Assembly: GCF_000814025.1 (NCBI RefSeq)
Contig: NZ_JWLL01000005.1
Span: 62,001 to 126,000 of the forward strand
Direction of reading: 5' to 3'
Length of the DNA stretch: 64,000 bases
Source: Tateyamaria sp. ANG-S1
Lineage (GTDB): Bacteria > Pseudomonadota > Alphaproteobacteria > Rhodobacterales > Rhodobacteraceae
The position numbers were made by a program, and so were the translations under genes. Shown piece by piece: positions 15,912 to 24,535 of this stretch (position 1 is its first letter; each line of letters opens with the position of its first letter). The notes under the pieces are model-generated. The model was not told the DNA's origin and made no database searches. It saw only the letters and a program-made list of their open reading frames with translations.

Positions 15912-16946
15912 TTGACTGATCGCCCTGCCCGCCCGCTCACCTTGCGCGATGTGTCTGCAGCCTCCGGCGTTTCCGAAATGACCGTCAGCCGCGTGCTGCG
16001 CAACCGGGGCGATGTGTCTGAAGCGACACGGAAAAAAGTGCTCGAAGCGGCCAAGACGCTCGGGTATGTGCCGAACCAGATCGCAGGTTCGCTGGCGTCG
16101 CAACACGTGAACCTTGTGGCCGTGATCGTGCCGTCGCTCAGCAATATGGTATTCCCCGAGGTGCTGACCGGGATCAACCAGGTGCTTGAGGACACGCCCC
16201 TCCAACCCGTCTTCGGCGTTACCGACTACATGCGCGACAAGGAAGAGCGCGTGCTTTACGAAATGCTGTCGTGGCGTCCGTCCGGCGTGATCATCGCAGG
16301 CCTCGAACATTCGGACGCTGCCCAGGCCATGCTGCAAAACGCGGGCATCCCCGTGGTCGAAATCATGGACACCGACGGTAACCCTGTCGACAACATGGTG
16401 GGTATCTCGCACCGTCAGGCGGGCCTCGACATAGCCAAGGCGATTCTGAAACAGGGCTATTCCCGCATCGGTTTCATGGGCACCTCCATGCCCCGTGACC
16501 ATCGCGCCCGCAAACGGTTCGAGGGTCTGACCGAAGGGCTCGCAAAAGCGGGGATCGAAATAGAAGCCCGCGATTTTTACGAAGGTGGCTCGGCCCTTGC
16601 CAAAGGCCGTGAGATGACCAAAGCGATGCTGGACGCGAACCCGGACCTCGATTTCCTGTACTACTCCAATGACATGATCGGGGCCGGTGGTCTGCTCTAT
16701 CTCCTGGACGAAGGGATCGACGTGCCGGGGCAAATCGGGCTTGCCGGGTTCAACGGCGTTGAATTGCTGCAGGGCCTGCCGCGTCAACTGGCGACCACCG
16801 ATGCCTGCCGCCTCGAAATCGGACGCGCCGCAGCCGAGATCATCCGCGACCGCAACGCCGAAGGCGCGGATCAATCGCCCAAGCACATCACGCTGAAGCC
16901 CACCATTTCCTACGGTGACACGCTGCGCCGCGCCTTGCGGAAGTGA
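15912..16946 (+). CDS. LacI family transcriptional regulator (gluconate-operon type)
   Basis: A 344-aa protein with an N-terminal LacI helix-turn-helix (LTLRDVSAASGVSEMTVSRVLRN, residues about 9-31), hinge, and periplasmic-binding-protein-like domain (VNLVAVIVPSLSNMVF onward). The pattern resembles GntR-type LacI regulators of gluconate and sugar-acid genes. The start is TTG at 15912 after AAGGA; no ATG is available near it. It overlaps the next gene by the GTGA junction. A sugar-acid ligand is plausible given the region 8 kb downstream but is not shown. Confidence 0.85.
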   Translation: MTDRPARPLTLRDVSAASGVSEMTVSRVLRNRGDVSEATRKKVLEAAKTLGYVPNQIAGSLASQHVNLVAVIVPSLSNMVFPEVLTGINQVLEDTPLQPVFGVTDYMRDKEERVLYEMLSWRPSGVIIAGLEHSDAAQAMLQNAGIPVVEIMDTDGNPVDNMVGISHRQAGLDIAKAILKQGYSRIGFMGTSMPRDHRARKRFEGLTEGLAKAGIEIEARDFYEGGSALAKGREMTKAMLDANPDLDFLYYSNDMIGAGGLLYLLDEGIDVPGQIGLAGFNGVELLQGLPRQLATTDACRLEIGRAAAEIIRDRNAEGADQSPKHITLKPTISYGDTLRRALRK

Positions 16947-18151
16947 CGCCTTTCACGCTCACGAACCAGCAGGCGCGCAGGGTTTTCCTCGACCGCCACG
17001 GATTGTCGGACACGCCAGCCGGGGCAGCGCATGGCGCAGCATTGCTGGACGTGATCACGCAGCTTGGCTTTGTGCAGCTCGACAGCATCAACACCGTGGC
17101 CCGCGCCCATGACCTGATCCTGTTTTCGCGCAAACCACGCTACCGTCCCAAGAACCTGAAAAACCTCTACGAACGCGACAGGGCCCTGTTTGAACATTGG
17201 ACCCATGATGCGGCCGTGATCCCGGCGGCATTCTATCCCTACTGGCACCTGCGCCGCGAACGGGACGCCGCCCGCCTGCGCGAAAAATGGAGCGCATGGC
17301 GGCGCGAAGGGTTCGAAGCCAAATTCCAGCCGGTCCTCGACCAGATCCGCGAACACGGCCCGTGCTGTTCCGGCGATGTGGGAGAGGGCGAAAAGCGCGG
17401 CTCCGGCGGTTGGTGGGACTGGCACCCATCGAAGACAGCGCTCGAATACCTTTGGCGCAGCGGATCCCTGCAAGTGGTCAAACGCGAGGGGTTTCAGAAA
17501 TACTACGACCTGACCGAACGTGTTCTGGACGCACGAACAGTGGGTAACGCCCCAGATGCCGAGGAAACCATCGACTGGTGCTGCCGAGAGGCGCTGGACA
17601 GGCTGGGCTTTGCGACCCATGGCGAACTCGCCGCATTTTGGGATCACATCAGCCCGGCAGAGGCCAAGGCTTGGTGTGCCCGAGCGCTCGAGGCTGGTCG
17701 CATCATTGAAGTACAGATCACAGGCGTCGATGGCGCGGCGCGTGCAGCCTACGCGTGGCCCGACCTGCCAGATGATCCGGCACTCTCTCTGGAACCAACC
17801 TCACGCCTGCGCGTCCTCAGCCCGTTCGATCCGGCCCTCCGTGACCGCAAGCGAGCCGAGCGTCTGTTCGGCTTCTCCTACCGGATCGAGATTTTCGTGC
17901 CGGAGCCTAAGCGCACCTACGGTTACTACGTCTTCCCCCTGCTTGAAGGCGACCGCGTCGTGGGACGTGTCGATATGAAAGCGCACCGCGCCGATGACGT
18001 GCTGCGCATCCGCGCCCTCTGGCCGGAGCGTAAGGTCCGTTGGGGCAAGGGACGGCACGCGGCGTTTGAGGCTGAGCTTGACCGCATCTCGAAACTCGCA
18101 GGCGTGTCCTCCATCGCCTTTGACGACGGATGGCGTCGCACCGCGCTTTAG
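16943..18151 (+). CDS. YcaQ-family DNA glycosylase (winged-helix)
   Basis: A 402-aa protein of the HTH_42/YcaQ family: LTNQQARRVFLDRHGL, LGFVQLDSINTVARAHDLILFSR (the QLDSIN signature), ERDRALFEHWTHDAAVIPA, and late SPFDPALRDRKRAERLFGFSYRIE. E. coli YcaQ unhooks DNA interstrand cross-links, opening alkylated bases. Here the start GTG at 16943 overlaps the LacI stop (GTGA), so translation is coupled. Confidence 0.87.
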   Translation: MTPFTLTNQQARRVFLDRHGLSDTPAGAAHGAALLDVITQLGFVQLDSINTVARAHDLILFSRKPRYRPKNLKNLYERDRALFEHWTHDAAVIPAAFYPYWHLRRERDAARLREKWSAWRREGFEAKFQPVLDQIREHGPCCSGDVGEGEKRGSGGWWDWHPSKTALEYLWRSGSLQVVKREGFQKYYDLTERVLDARTVGNAPDAEETIDWCCREALDRLGFATHGELAAFWDHISPAEAKAWCARALEAGRIIEVQITGVDGAARAAYAWPDLPDDPALSLEPTSRLRVLSPFDPALRDRKRAERLFGFSYRIEIFVPEPKRTYGYYVFPLLEGDRVVGRVDMKAHRADDVLRIRALWPERKVRWGKGRHAAFEAELDRISKLAGVSSIAFDDGWRRTAL

Positions 18152-18188
18152 CGTTGCGCCCGCGGGCACAGAGCGTACCCTGCCAGCA

Positions 18189-18938
18189 ATGACAGCCGAC
18201 ACCACATATACTCCGCGCATCCGGTCCGTCGGTTTGGACGGCGTGCTTGTGACCTTTGGCGACACAGCAACAGATACCGCAAACCGTGCGGCCATTGCCT
18301 TTCGCGATGCTGTGGACGCATGGAATTGGGACATGGTTGCCGAAAGCAGCAGCACCCTTGTGTCAGCCTTTTTCCGCATTGATTTGGCCGAGCATCGCTT
18401 TGCAGACATTTCAGATCGCCTGCGCGATGTGCTGGCCACACAGGATTGGAGCGCTGCGGCCCTGCCCGCAGGCCGCACCCTCTGGACCATTCCCGCAACG
18501 TTCGGCGGCGACCGCGCCCCGCAACTGGCCGAAGCGGCAGAGGCTGCGGGGCTGAGCGAGGCAGACGCGCTGCGCGATCTGACCTCAACCCGGCTGCGGG
18601 TGCTGACCCTCGGATTTGCTCCGGGTCAGCCATATCTCGGCACCCTTGGCAAAGCGTGGAACATCCCCCGCCAGAAAGAGCTGACACCGAATGTCCCAAC
18701 AGGCGCGCTGGTCGCAGCCGTGCGCCAGATCTGTCTCTTTGCCAAGGACACACCGACCGGCTGGCGTCATGTGGGACAAAGTGCGTTCAAGTGTTTCCGT
18801 CCCCACGGGGACACACCCTTCCCCCTCGCCCCCGGCGATGAGGTGCAGTTCACCGACATCTCGGCCCGCGAATTGGCGCAGATCGAAGCCAAGGTGAGCG
18901 ATGGCTCAGGCGGTGCGGTGCGCGAGGTGCTGGAATGA
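18189..18938 (+). CDS. pxpB: 5-oxoprolinase subunit B (KipI-like)
   Basis: From ATG 18189 the protein is 249 aa and has the carboxyltransferase subdomain C/D (KipI) pattern: VTFGDTATDTANRAAIAFRDAV, then LTLGFAPGQPYLGTL, NVPTGALVAAVRQICLFAKDTPTGWRHVGQS. PxpB with PxpC and PxpA forms the ATP-dependent prokaryotic 5-oxoprolinase that converts pyroglutamate to glutamate. Its stop overlaps the start of pxpC by ATGA. Confidence 0.9.
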   Translation: MTADTTYTPRIRSVGLDGVLVTFGDTATDTANRAAIAFRDAVDAWNWDMVAESSSTLVSAFFRIDLAEHRFADISDRLRDVLATQDWSAAALPAGRTLWTIPATFGGDRAPQLAEAAEAAGLSEADALRDLTSTRLRVLTLGFAPGQPYLGTLGKAWNIPRQKELTPNVPTGALVAAVRQICLFAKDTPTGWRHVGQSAFKCFRPHGDTPFPLAPGDEVQFTDISARELAQIEAKVSDGSGGAVREVLE

Positions 18939-19957
18939 CGGCCCTTCGTGTGCGGCAGGTTGGACCGGGCGTTGCGGTACAGGACCTTGGCCGCGCCGGG
19001 TTTCTGGCCAAGGGGCTGACGCGGGGCGGGGCCGCTGACAGGTTGGCGGTTGCCGAAGGGGCCGCGCTGTTGCGCCAGTCCCGAGACTTGGCCGTTCTCG
19101 AAATGGTGGGCACTGGCGGCACGTTCGAAGCCACTGCGGACATCCGGATCGCCCTCACCGGGGCGGAGATGACAGCACAGATCGACGGCGCGAACGTCGC
19201 TTGGAACGCCAGCCACAAAGTACCGAAGGGTGGCATACTCACCATCGGACCAACCCGTACGGGCACTTACGGCTACCTGCATGTCGGTGGCGGCTTCGCA
19301 ACCGAGGTCATGCTGGGATCGCGTGCGACCCATCAATCCTGCGGCTTGGGCGCTTTGGTGACCGCTGGCGACCTGCTCCTTGTCGGACAGGACAAAAGCG
19401 ACGAGGTCGGCCTGACCTTGCCTCGCGACACCCGCTTCGACGGCGGCACGGTGCGGATCGTTCCCAGCATGCAAACCGGAGACTTCGCCGAAGACACCCG
19501 CGCACGCTTCGAACAGACCACCTTTCGCCGCGACCCGCGCGCCAACCGGCAAGGGATACGGATGGACAGCGATGGCGAAGGGTTCTCCACGCCCAAAGCA
19601 TTGGGCATCGTGAGCGAGGTCATCGTACCGGGTGACATCCAGATCACCGGCGACGGCACACCCTTTGTCCTGATGGCCGAAAGCCAGACAACCGGAGGCT
19701 ACCCCCGCATCGGAACAGTTCTGCCCTGTGATCTGCCCCGTGTCGCCCAGGCACCGGCGGGGGCGGCACTGCAGTTCCAGTTTGTGACACTGGATGAGGG
19801 GGCCGCCATAGAAGCCCGCGCACGTGCGGCATGGGACACTCTACCCAAATCCGCAACACCGCTGGTCCGCGACCCGGCCAGCATTCAGGACCTCCTGAGC
19901 TATCAACTGGTAGGCGGCGCCGTCTCGGCCACCGATACCCCTCTCGACAAAGGATAA
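18935..19957 (+). CDS. pxpC: 5-oxoprolinase subunit C (biotin-dependent carboxyltransferase/KipA-like)
   Basis: A 340-aa protein with the allophanate hydrolase subunit 2 family pattern: VAVQDLGRAGFLAKGLTRGGAADRLA near the start, a mid-region HVGGGFATEVMLGSRATHQSCGLG, and the C-terminal GDIQITGDGTPFVLMAESQTTGGYPRIGTV. It partners PxpB in the 5-oxoprolinase complex. Four bases separate it from pxpA. Confidence 0.9.
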   Translation: MTALRVRQVGPGVAVQDLGRAGFLAKGLTRGGAADRLAVAEGAALLRQSRDLAVLEMVGTGGTFEATADIRIALTGAEMTAQIDGANVAWNASHKVPKGGILTIGPTRTGTYGYLHVGGGFATEVMLGSRATHQSCGLGALVTAGDLLLVGQDKSDEVGLTLPRDTRFDGGTVRIVPSMQTGDFAEDTRARFEQTTFRRDPRANRQGIRMDSDGEGFSTPKALGIVSEVIVPGDIQITGDGTPFVLMAESQTTGGYPRIGTVLPCDLPRVAQAPAGAALQFQFVTLDEGAAIEARARAAWDTLPKSATPLVRDPASIQDLLSYQLVGGAVSATDTPLDKG

Positions 19958-19961
19958 GGTT

Positions 19962-20729
19962 ATGCAAGTCGACTTGAACGCCGATATGGGCGAGAGCTTT
20001 GGCCCCTGGAACATGGGCGACGATGCGGCCCTTCTGGACACCGTGACCTCTGCAAACATCGCCTGCGGCGCGCATGCAGGCGACCCGGACGTCATGGCCG
20101 CAACGATGGGTATTGCCTTGGACAAGGGCGTCGGGATCGGATCGCACCCGGGCTTTGCCGACATTCAGGGGTTCGGGCGCAGGCGCATCGACATGCCGGT
20201 TGCATCACTTCAAAACTTGATCCGCTGCCAGGTCGGCGCGACCCTTGGCATGGCCAATGCGCTGGGGGCCAAGGTGCGGCACATCAAGCTGCACGGCGCG
20301 CTTGGCAACATGACATCCGAGGACGAAGACATGGCGCGCGCCTGCTACGAGGCAGCCTTGTCCGCGCATCCCGACGCCATCATCATGGTGCTGGCGGCCA
20401 CGGCACAGGAACGCGCGATGCGGTCCATCGGGGCACCTTTCGCATGCGAAATATTTGCCGATCGCGCCTATAATGATGATGCCACGCTTGTGGATCGCCG
20501 TAAGCCCGGTGCCATCATCCACGACGCCGACATTGCCGGACAGCGGATGGTAGAGATGGTCAAGGCCCAAGCCATCATCACCGACAGCGGCAAACGGATC
20601 GAAACGCCCATCGACACGATCTGCTGCCATGGCGACACCCCCGAAGCGGTTGAAATCGCAGCGTCGGTGCGGCGCACGCTCGAAGCCGAAGGGATCGCGG
20701 TCAGGGCGTTTGAGGGGCGAACCGCCTAG
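19962..20729 (+). CDS. pxpA: 5-oxoprolinase subunit A (LamB/YcsF family)
   Basis: A 255-aa LamB/YcsF protein starting MQVDLNADMGESFGPW, with ANIACGAHAGDPDVM, GSHPGFADIQGFGRR and VRHIKLHGALGNM, all family hallmarks lining the active site. It is the catalytic subunit that opens the 5-oxoproline ring using the phosphorylated intermediate from PxpBC. The gene ends the pxpBCA operon and converges on a TetR gene 11 bp away. Confidence 0.93.
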   Translation: MQVDLNADMGESFGPWNMGDDAALLDTVTSANIACGAHAGDPDVMAATMGIALDKGVGIGSHPGFADIQGFGRRRIDMPVASLQNLIRCQVGATLGMANALGAKVRHIKLHGALGNMTSEDEDMARACYEAALSAHPDAIIMVLAATAQERAMRSIGAPFACEIFADRAYNDDATLVDRRKPGAIIHDADIAGQRMVEMVKAQAIITDSGKRIETPIDTICCHGDTPEAVEIAASVRRTLEAEGIAVRAFEGRTA

Positions 20730-20740
20730 CCTCGTCGCAG

Positions 20741-21301
20741 TCAAACAGCGCGGGACACAAGCGTCGCAATCGCCGCCTCGAACCGCGCCAGGTCGCCTGC
20801 CGCCCGCGCCATGATCTGCGCACCTTCTACTTGCGCCATGGCCGCCTGCGCCTCGGCACGCGGGTCACTGACATGCTGCATGCTGCCATCGGACTGCCCG
20901 TGCCGGAACACCGTTTCCAGCCACGCGGTGACATCCCGGTGGAACGCGGCCAGCTCTGCCATCGTTTCCTCGGGCAAGGCGATTTGCGTGACTGATAATG
21001 CAACGCATAGACACAGGCTGCGCCCCCCGTCAGACGCCGCGCGATAAAGATCAAGAAAGCGTAGCAGCCGCGCGCCTGCCGTCGGGTGCGTCGATGATAT
21101 CGCCTTTAGCCGGTCCGCAAACACGGCCCGGTAACGCTGGATCAACGCCAGCGACAGATCTCCCTTGACCGGAAAGTGGTAATGCACTGACGCCTTGCGA
21201 ATATCGGCGCTTGAGGCAAGGTCGGCAAAGCTGAACCCGTCAAAGCCACGCTGCCGCGTGAACCGCTCAGCCTCATCAAGAAGATGCGTTCTCGTGCCCA
21301 T
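20741..21301 (-). CDS. TetR/AcrR family regulator
   Basis: A 186-aa protein with a TetR helix-turn-helix: HLLDEAERFTRQRGFDGFSFADLASSADIRKASVHYHFPVKGDLSLALI (residues about 6-55), and an all-helical C-terminal ligand domain. It is divergent from the cupin gene across a 120-bp gap containing a TACCT-N6-AGGTA dyad, so it probably controls the cupin-amine oxidase pair. Confidence 0.87.
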   Translation of the reverse strand: MGTRTHLLDEAERFTRQRGFDGFSFADLASSADIRKASVHYHFPVKGDLSLALIQRYRAVFADRLKAISSTHPTAGARLLRFLDLYRAASDGGRSLCLCVALSVTQIALPEETMAELAAFHRDVTAWLETVFRHGQSDGSMQHVSDPRAEAQAAMAQVEGAQIMARAAGDLARFEAAIATLVSRAV

Positions 21302-21383
21302 TCATCTACCTACTGATCGGTGCCTATACTTTTGAGATAGATAATAAATGGAGCAAAGGCCTTGCGTATTCAAGTCATTTGCC

Positions 21384-21399
21384 TACCTAATGGAAGGTA
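21384..21399. promoter_or_regulatory. Possible TetR operator upstream of the cupin gene
   Basis: Dyad TACCT-aatgga-AGGTA, 23 bp upstream of the cupin ATG. A related CTACCTA box lies at about 21306, beside the TetR start. The spacing and position fit a shared operator region for the divergent genes. Confidence 0.4.
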
Positions 21400-21421
21400 A
21401 AGCTATAAAAGGTACAAGAGG

Positions 21422-22093
21422 ATGGAACTGAATGCCGATTTCACACAGACTGTCACAGTCCTGAACGCAGACAACCCGTGGCGCCAATCGCCCTCGGCCG
21501 GCGTGGAACGCAAGATGCTTGACCGGATCGGGGACGAGGTCGCGCGCGCCACCACCATCGTTCGTTTCGCCCCCGGCAGCGCCTTTGCCCCGCACACCCA
21601 TGACGGCGGTGAGGAATACATCGTCCTCGAAGGTGTGTTTCAGGACGAAGCGGGGGATTTTCCCGTCGGCACCTATGTGCGCAACCCGCCCACTTCGCGA
21701 CACACACCCAGCTCTGAACCGGGTGCCACCATCTTTGTAAAGCTCTGGCAATTCGACCCCGAAGACCGCCAGCACGTGCGCATCGATATGAACACAGCGG
21801 CTACCACGGCTGATCCCGCGCGTGCGGGTGTGGCAACCTCGACCCTGTTCCAGGACTCGCAGGAGCATGTCGCGATGGAAGTATGGAAACCTGAGGTCAC
21901 CCAAGCCATCGACGCAAGCGGCGGCGCTGAAATCCTTGTTCTTGAGGGCGCGTTATCGGACGGCGATGCAGCCCTCGGCCCACGGGACTGGCTGCGCGTG
22001 GCACCGGGCGAGACGCGGACACTGACCTCCGGCCCGGACGGCGCGCGCCTTTGGGTCAAGACCGGCCACCTGCGCCAGATGACCGGCGCGTGA
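21422..22093 (+). CDS. Duplicated cupin protein (ChrR-type cupin)
   Basis: A 223-aa protein with two beta-barrel cupin halves. The first half has FAPGSAFAPHTHDGGEEYIVLEGVFQDEAGDFPVGTYVRNPP, with the metal ligands H-x-H, E and a late H (SRHTPS), as in the ChrR-like anti-sigma cupin. The second half (EILVLEGALSDGDAALGPRDWLRV) lacks the H-x-H pair. Without the zinc-binding N-terminal anti-sigma domain it is more likely a metal-dependent enzyme or sensor. Its TGA overlaps the GTG start of the amine oxidase. Confidence 0.75.
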   Translation: MELNADFTQTVTVLNADNPWRQSPSAGVERKMLDRIGDEVARATTIVRFAPGSAFAPHTHDGGEEYIVLEGVFQDEAGDFPVGTYVRNPPTSRHTPSSEPGATIFVKLWQFDPEDRQHVRIDMNTAATTADPARAGVATSTLFQDSQEHVAMEVWKPEVTQAIDASGGAEILVLEGALSDGDAALGPRDWLRVAPGETRTLTSGPDGARLWVKTGHLRQMTGA

Positions 22094-23142
22094 CCAGCGC
22101 GCTGATCCTCGGCGCGGGACTTTCAGGCCTTGTCGCAGCGCTGCGGCTGCACCAGGCGGGCCACGAGGTCACAGTGCTTGAGGCGCGGGACCGCGTTGGC
22201 GGGCGTGCGCTGACCGTTCCGCTTGGCAAGGGCGGGATTGACCTTGGCCCCGCATGGATCTGGCCCGCCTACCAGCCCAACATCGAAGCACTGCTACGCG
22301 AGATGGGCCTTGATACGCTGCCACAGGACGAGACGGGCGATTTCGTGGTCGAGACCGCCCACGACTTGCGCCGCGGCGCCTTTCCCAAACGCTACACCGA
22401 TGCCGCGCGGATCCGGGGCGGTGTTCAGGCACTCGCCCAGCGGCTTGCAGACGCTTTGCCCGCGACCTCAATCCACTTGAACGAAGAGGTGTGCGCGATT
22501 GATCTGCGGGGCCGTCCACGTGTGACAACCCCCTCACAAACGTGGGGCGCTGACGTCGTGGTCTGCGCCGTTCCCGGCCCGATTGCTGCCTCTTGGGACA
22601 TCACTCCCAAATGGTCGGCTCCGCTCCAACAGGACATGACACGATGGCCCACATGGATGGCCGCGCACGCCAAGGTGATCGTGCAATATGACCGCCCCTT
22701 CTGGCGGGAAGCCGGGCTATCTGGTGGCGCAGTCAGCCATGTGGGACCGTTGGTCGAGATCGCGGACCAATCGGACCCGGAAACAAGTGTATTCGGATTG
22801 TTCGGCTTTGTCGGCATCCCGTTCGACGCGCGCCGGGATCAGTCAAAACTGGTCCACCAGGCGCTTGCACAACTGGAACGCATGTTCGGACCAGAAGCGG
22901 CCAATCCAATCCGGACCGAGTTGATGGACTGGGCAGCCGAACGCCTCACCGCAACGGACATGGACCGAATACCACCCAACGGGCATCCAGCCTACGGCGC
23001 GCCCACGCTCTCTGACCCGGTCAACGGGCGTCTGTTCTTTGCCGGTGCGGAAGTGTCCAAAACCCATGGGGGCCTGATCGAAGGCGCGGTTGAAACCGGC
23101 GAACGCGCGGCCATGCAGGCGGCCAAGGCCTTGGTCAGCTAG
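22090..23142 (+). CDS. Flavin-containing monoamine oxidase family protein
   Basis: From the GTG at 22090 (overlapping the cupin stop) the protein is 350 aa. It has the N-terminal FAD-binding ILGAGLSGLVAALRLHQAGHEVTVLEARDRVGGRA and a C-terminal FAD contact GRLFFAGAEVSKTHGGLIEGAVETGERAA. Such enzymes oxidise amines or polyamines with oxygen. It is somewhat shorter than classical monoamine oxidases. Its stop overlaps the stop of the convergent dehydrogenase at 23139. Confidence 0.82.
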   Translation: MTSALILGAGLSGLVAALRLHQAGHEVTVLEARDRVGGRALTVPLGKGGIDLGPAWIWPAYQPNIEALLREMGLDTLPQDETGDFVVETAHDLRRGAFPKRYTDAARIRGGVQALAQRLADALPATSIHLNEEVCAIDLRGRPRVTTPSQTWGADVVVCAVPGPIAASWDITPKWSAPLQQDMTRWPTWMAAHAKVIVQYDRPFWREAGLSGGAVSHVGPLVEIADQSDPETSVFGLFGFVGIPFDARRDQSKLVHQALAQLERMFGPEAANPIRTELMDWAAERLTATDMDRIPPNGHPAYGAPTLSDPVNGRLFFAGAEVSKTHGGLIEGAVETGERAAMQAAKALVS

Positions 23143-24428
23143 AGACGCAAGTCACTTTCGTCCGGGGCAAAGACAGCCTTCATATCAAAAAGAACACCCT
23201 TCTCCTCCAGAAGCGCCCGCATCCTTGCCGCACCTTGCGCAGCAAGGTCATCATGGGGCACTGCGAGGACAACGGCATCATAGGCATCCGTATCCGGCAA
23301 AGCCTGCAAAAGCTTGACCCCATGTTCCGCCTCAACCTCTGACGCTTCGGCCCACGGGTCGTGAATGTCCACCTGCATCCCGTAGCTTTCCAATTCGCCC
23401 ACCATGTCGACGACCTTGGTGTTGCGGATGTCGGCGCAGTTCGGCTTGAACGTGATCCCAAGCACCAGCGCCCGCCCGCCATGCACCTGCGCGCCGCGCC
23501 GGATCATGGCCTTGACCAGCAAGGACACGGCGTGCTGCGCCATGCCATCGTTGATCTCACGCGCCATGCGGATGATGTCGGGGATGTGTCCAACCGAGAT
23601 AGACTTGTCGATCAGATAATAGGGATCAACCCCGATACAGTGGCCCCCGACCAGACCCGGCGTGAACCGGTTGAAATTCCATTTGGTTGCGGCCGCGTCC
23701 AGCACGGCAGTCGTGTCGATGCCCAGATGGGAAAAGATGATCGACAGCTCGTTGATCAGCGCAATGTTCACGTCGCGCTGCGTGTTCTCGATCACCTTCG
23801 CCGCCTCGGCCACGCGGATGGTCGGCGCCAGATGCGTGCCTGCTGTGATGATCGTGCCATAGAGCGCATCAATGACCTGCCCGGCCTCGGGCGTCGAACC
23901 GGACGTAACCTTGATGATCTTCGGCAGCGGCCGATCCTTGTCGCCCGGATTGATCCGCTCTGGGCTGTAGCCTGCGTAGAAATCGACATTCAGCGTCAGG
24001 CCCGAAACCTCCTCGACCAGCGGCAAGCAATCCTCCTCAGTCGCACCGGGGTAGACGGTGCTTTCGAAAATGACGATATCGCCCCGCTTGATCACTTCGC
24101 CCACGGTGCGAGAGGCGGCAAGCAACGGCCCAAGGTTCGGTTGCCGATGGCTGTCAATCGGCGTCGGCACCGCAACGATATACACGTTGCAGTCCGCGAT
24201 ATCTGACAGGTCTGCCGTGTAACTGAGATGGGCCGCTGCGCAAAGATCCTCAACCTCGCCCGTGCTGTCGATGCCAGCGGCCAACGCCGCCACCCGATCC
24301 GCGTTGAGGTCGAAGCCGATTGTGGGGCGCTGCTTGCCGAACTCCACGGCCAACGGCAGGCCGACATAGCCCAGCCCGATCACGGCCACGCGCATGTCAT
24401 CAAGGGTCGGCAGGGGGGCTTGGGTCAT
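23139..24428 (-). CDS. Nucleotide-sugar dehydrogenase (UDP-HexNAc 6-dehydrogenase type)
   Basis: A 429-aa protein of the UDP-glucose/GDP-mannose dehydrogenase family. It has the NAD-binding loop VIGLGYVGLPLAVEFG, TPIDSHRQPNL, ESTVYPGATEED, EAAKVIENTQRDVNIAL(INEL), and the active-site cysteine in GGHCIGVDPYYL. The pattern is closest to the TviB/WbpA group that makes UDP-HexNAc uronic acids. It trails the Gfo/Idh/MocA-uxuA operon after a 107-bp gap. No glycosyltransferase or polysaccharide export genes are nearby, so it supplies a surface-polysaccharide precursor from elsewhere or belongs to this sugar-acid cluster. Confidence 0.88.
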   Translation of the reverse strand: MTQAPLPTLDDMRVAVIGLGYVGLPLAVEFGKQRPTIGFDLNADRVAALAAGIDSTGEVEDLCAAAHLSYTADLSDIADCNVYIVAVPTPIDSHRQPNLGPLLAASRTVGEVIKRGDIVIFESTVYPGATEEDCLPLVEEVSGLTLNVDFYAGYSPERINPGDKDRPLPKIIKVTSGSTPEAGQVIDALYGTIITAGTHLAPTIRVAEAAKVIENTQRDVNIALINELSIIFSHLGIDTTAVLDAAATKWNFNRFTPGLVGGHCIGVDPYYLIDKSISVGHIPDIIRMAREINDGMAQHAVSLLVKAMIRRGAQVHGGRALVLGITFKPNCADIRNTKVVDMVGELESYGMQVDIHDPWAEASEVEAEHGVKLLQALPDTDAYDAVVLAVPHDDLAAQGAARMRALLEEKGVLFDMKAVFAPDESDLRL

Positions 24429-24535
24429 ATCATGCGCCTTTGTCTTGCGGTGCCTTGCCTAGCGGTGTGGTACCCGCGGCGCAATATGGGTGGCGCGCTG
24501 GACCTGGGACAGCCGCGCGCACAAGGAGTTGAAGG

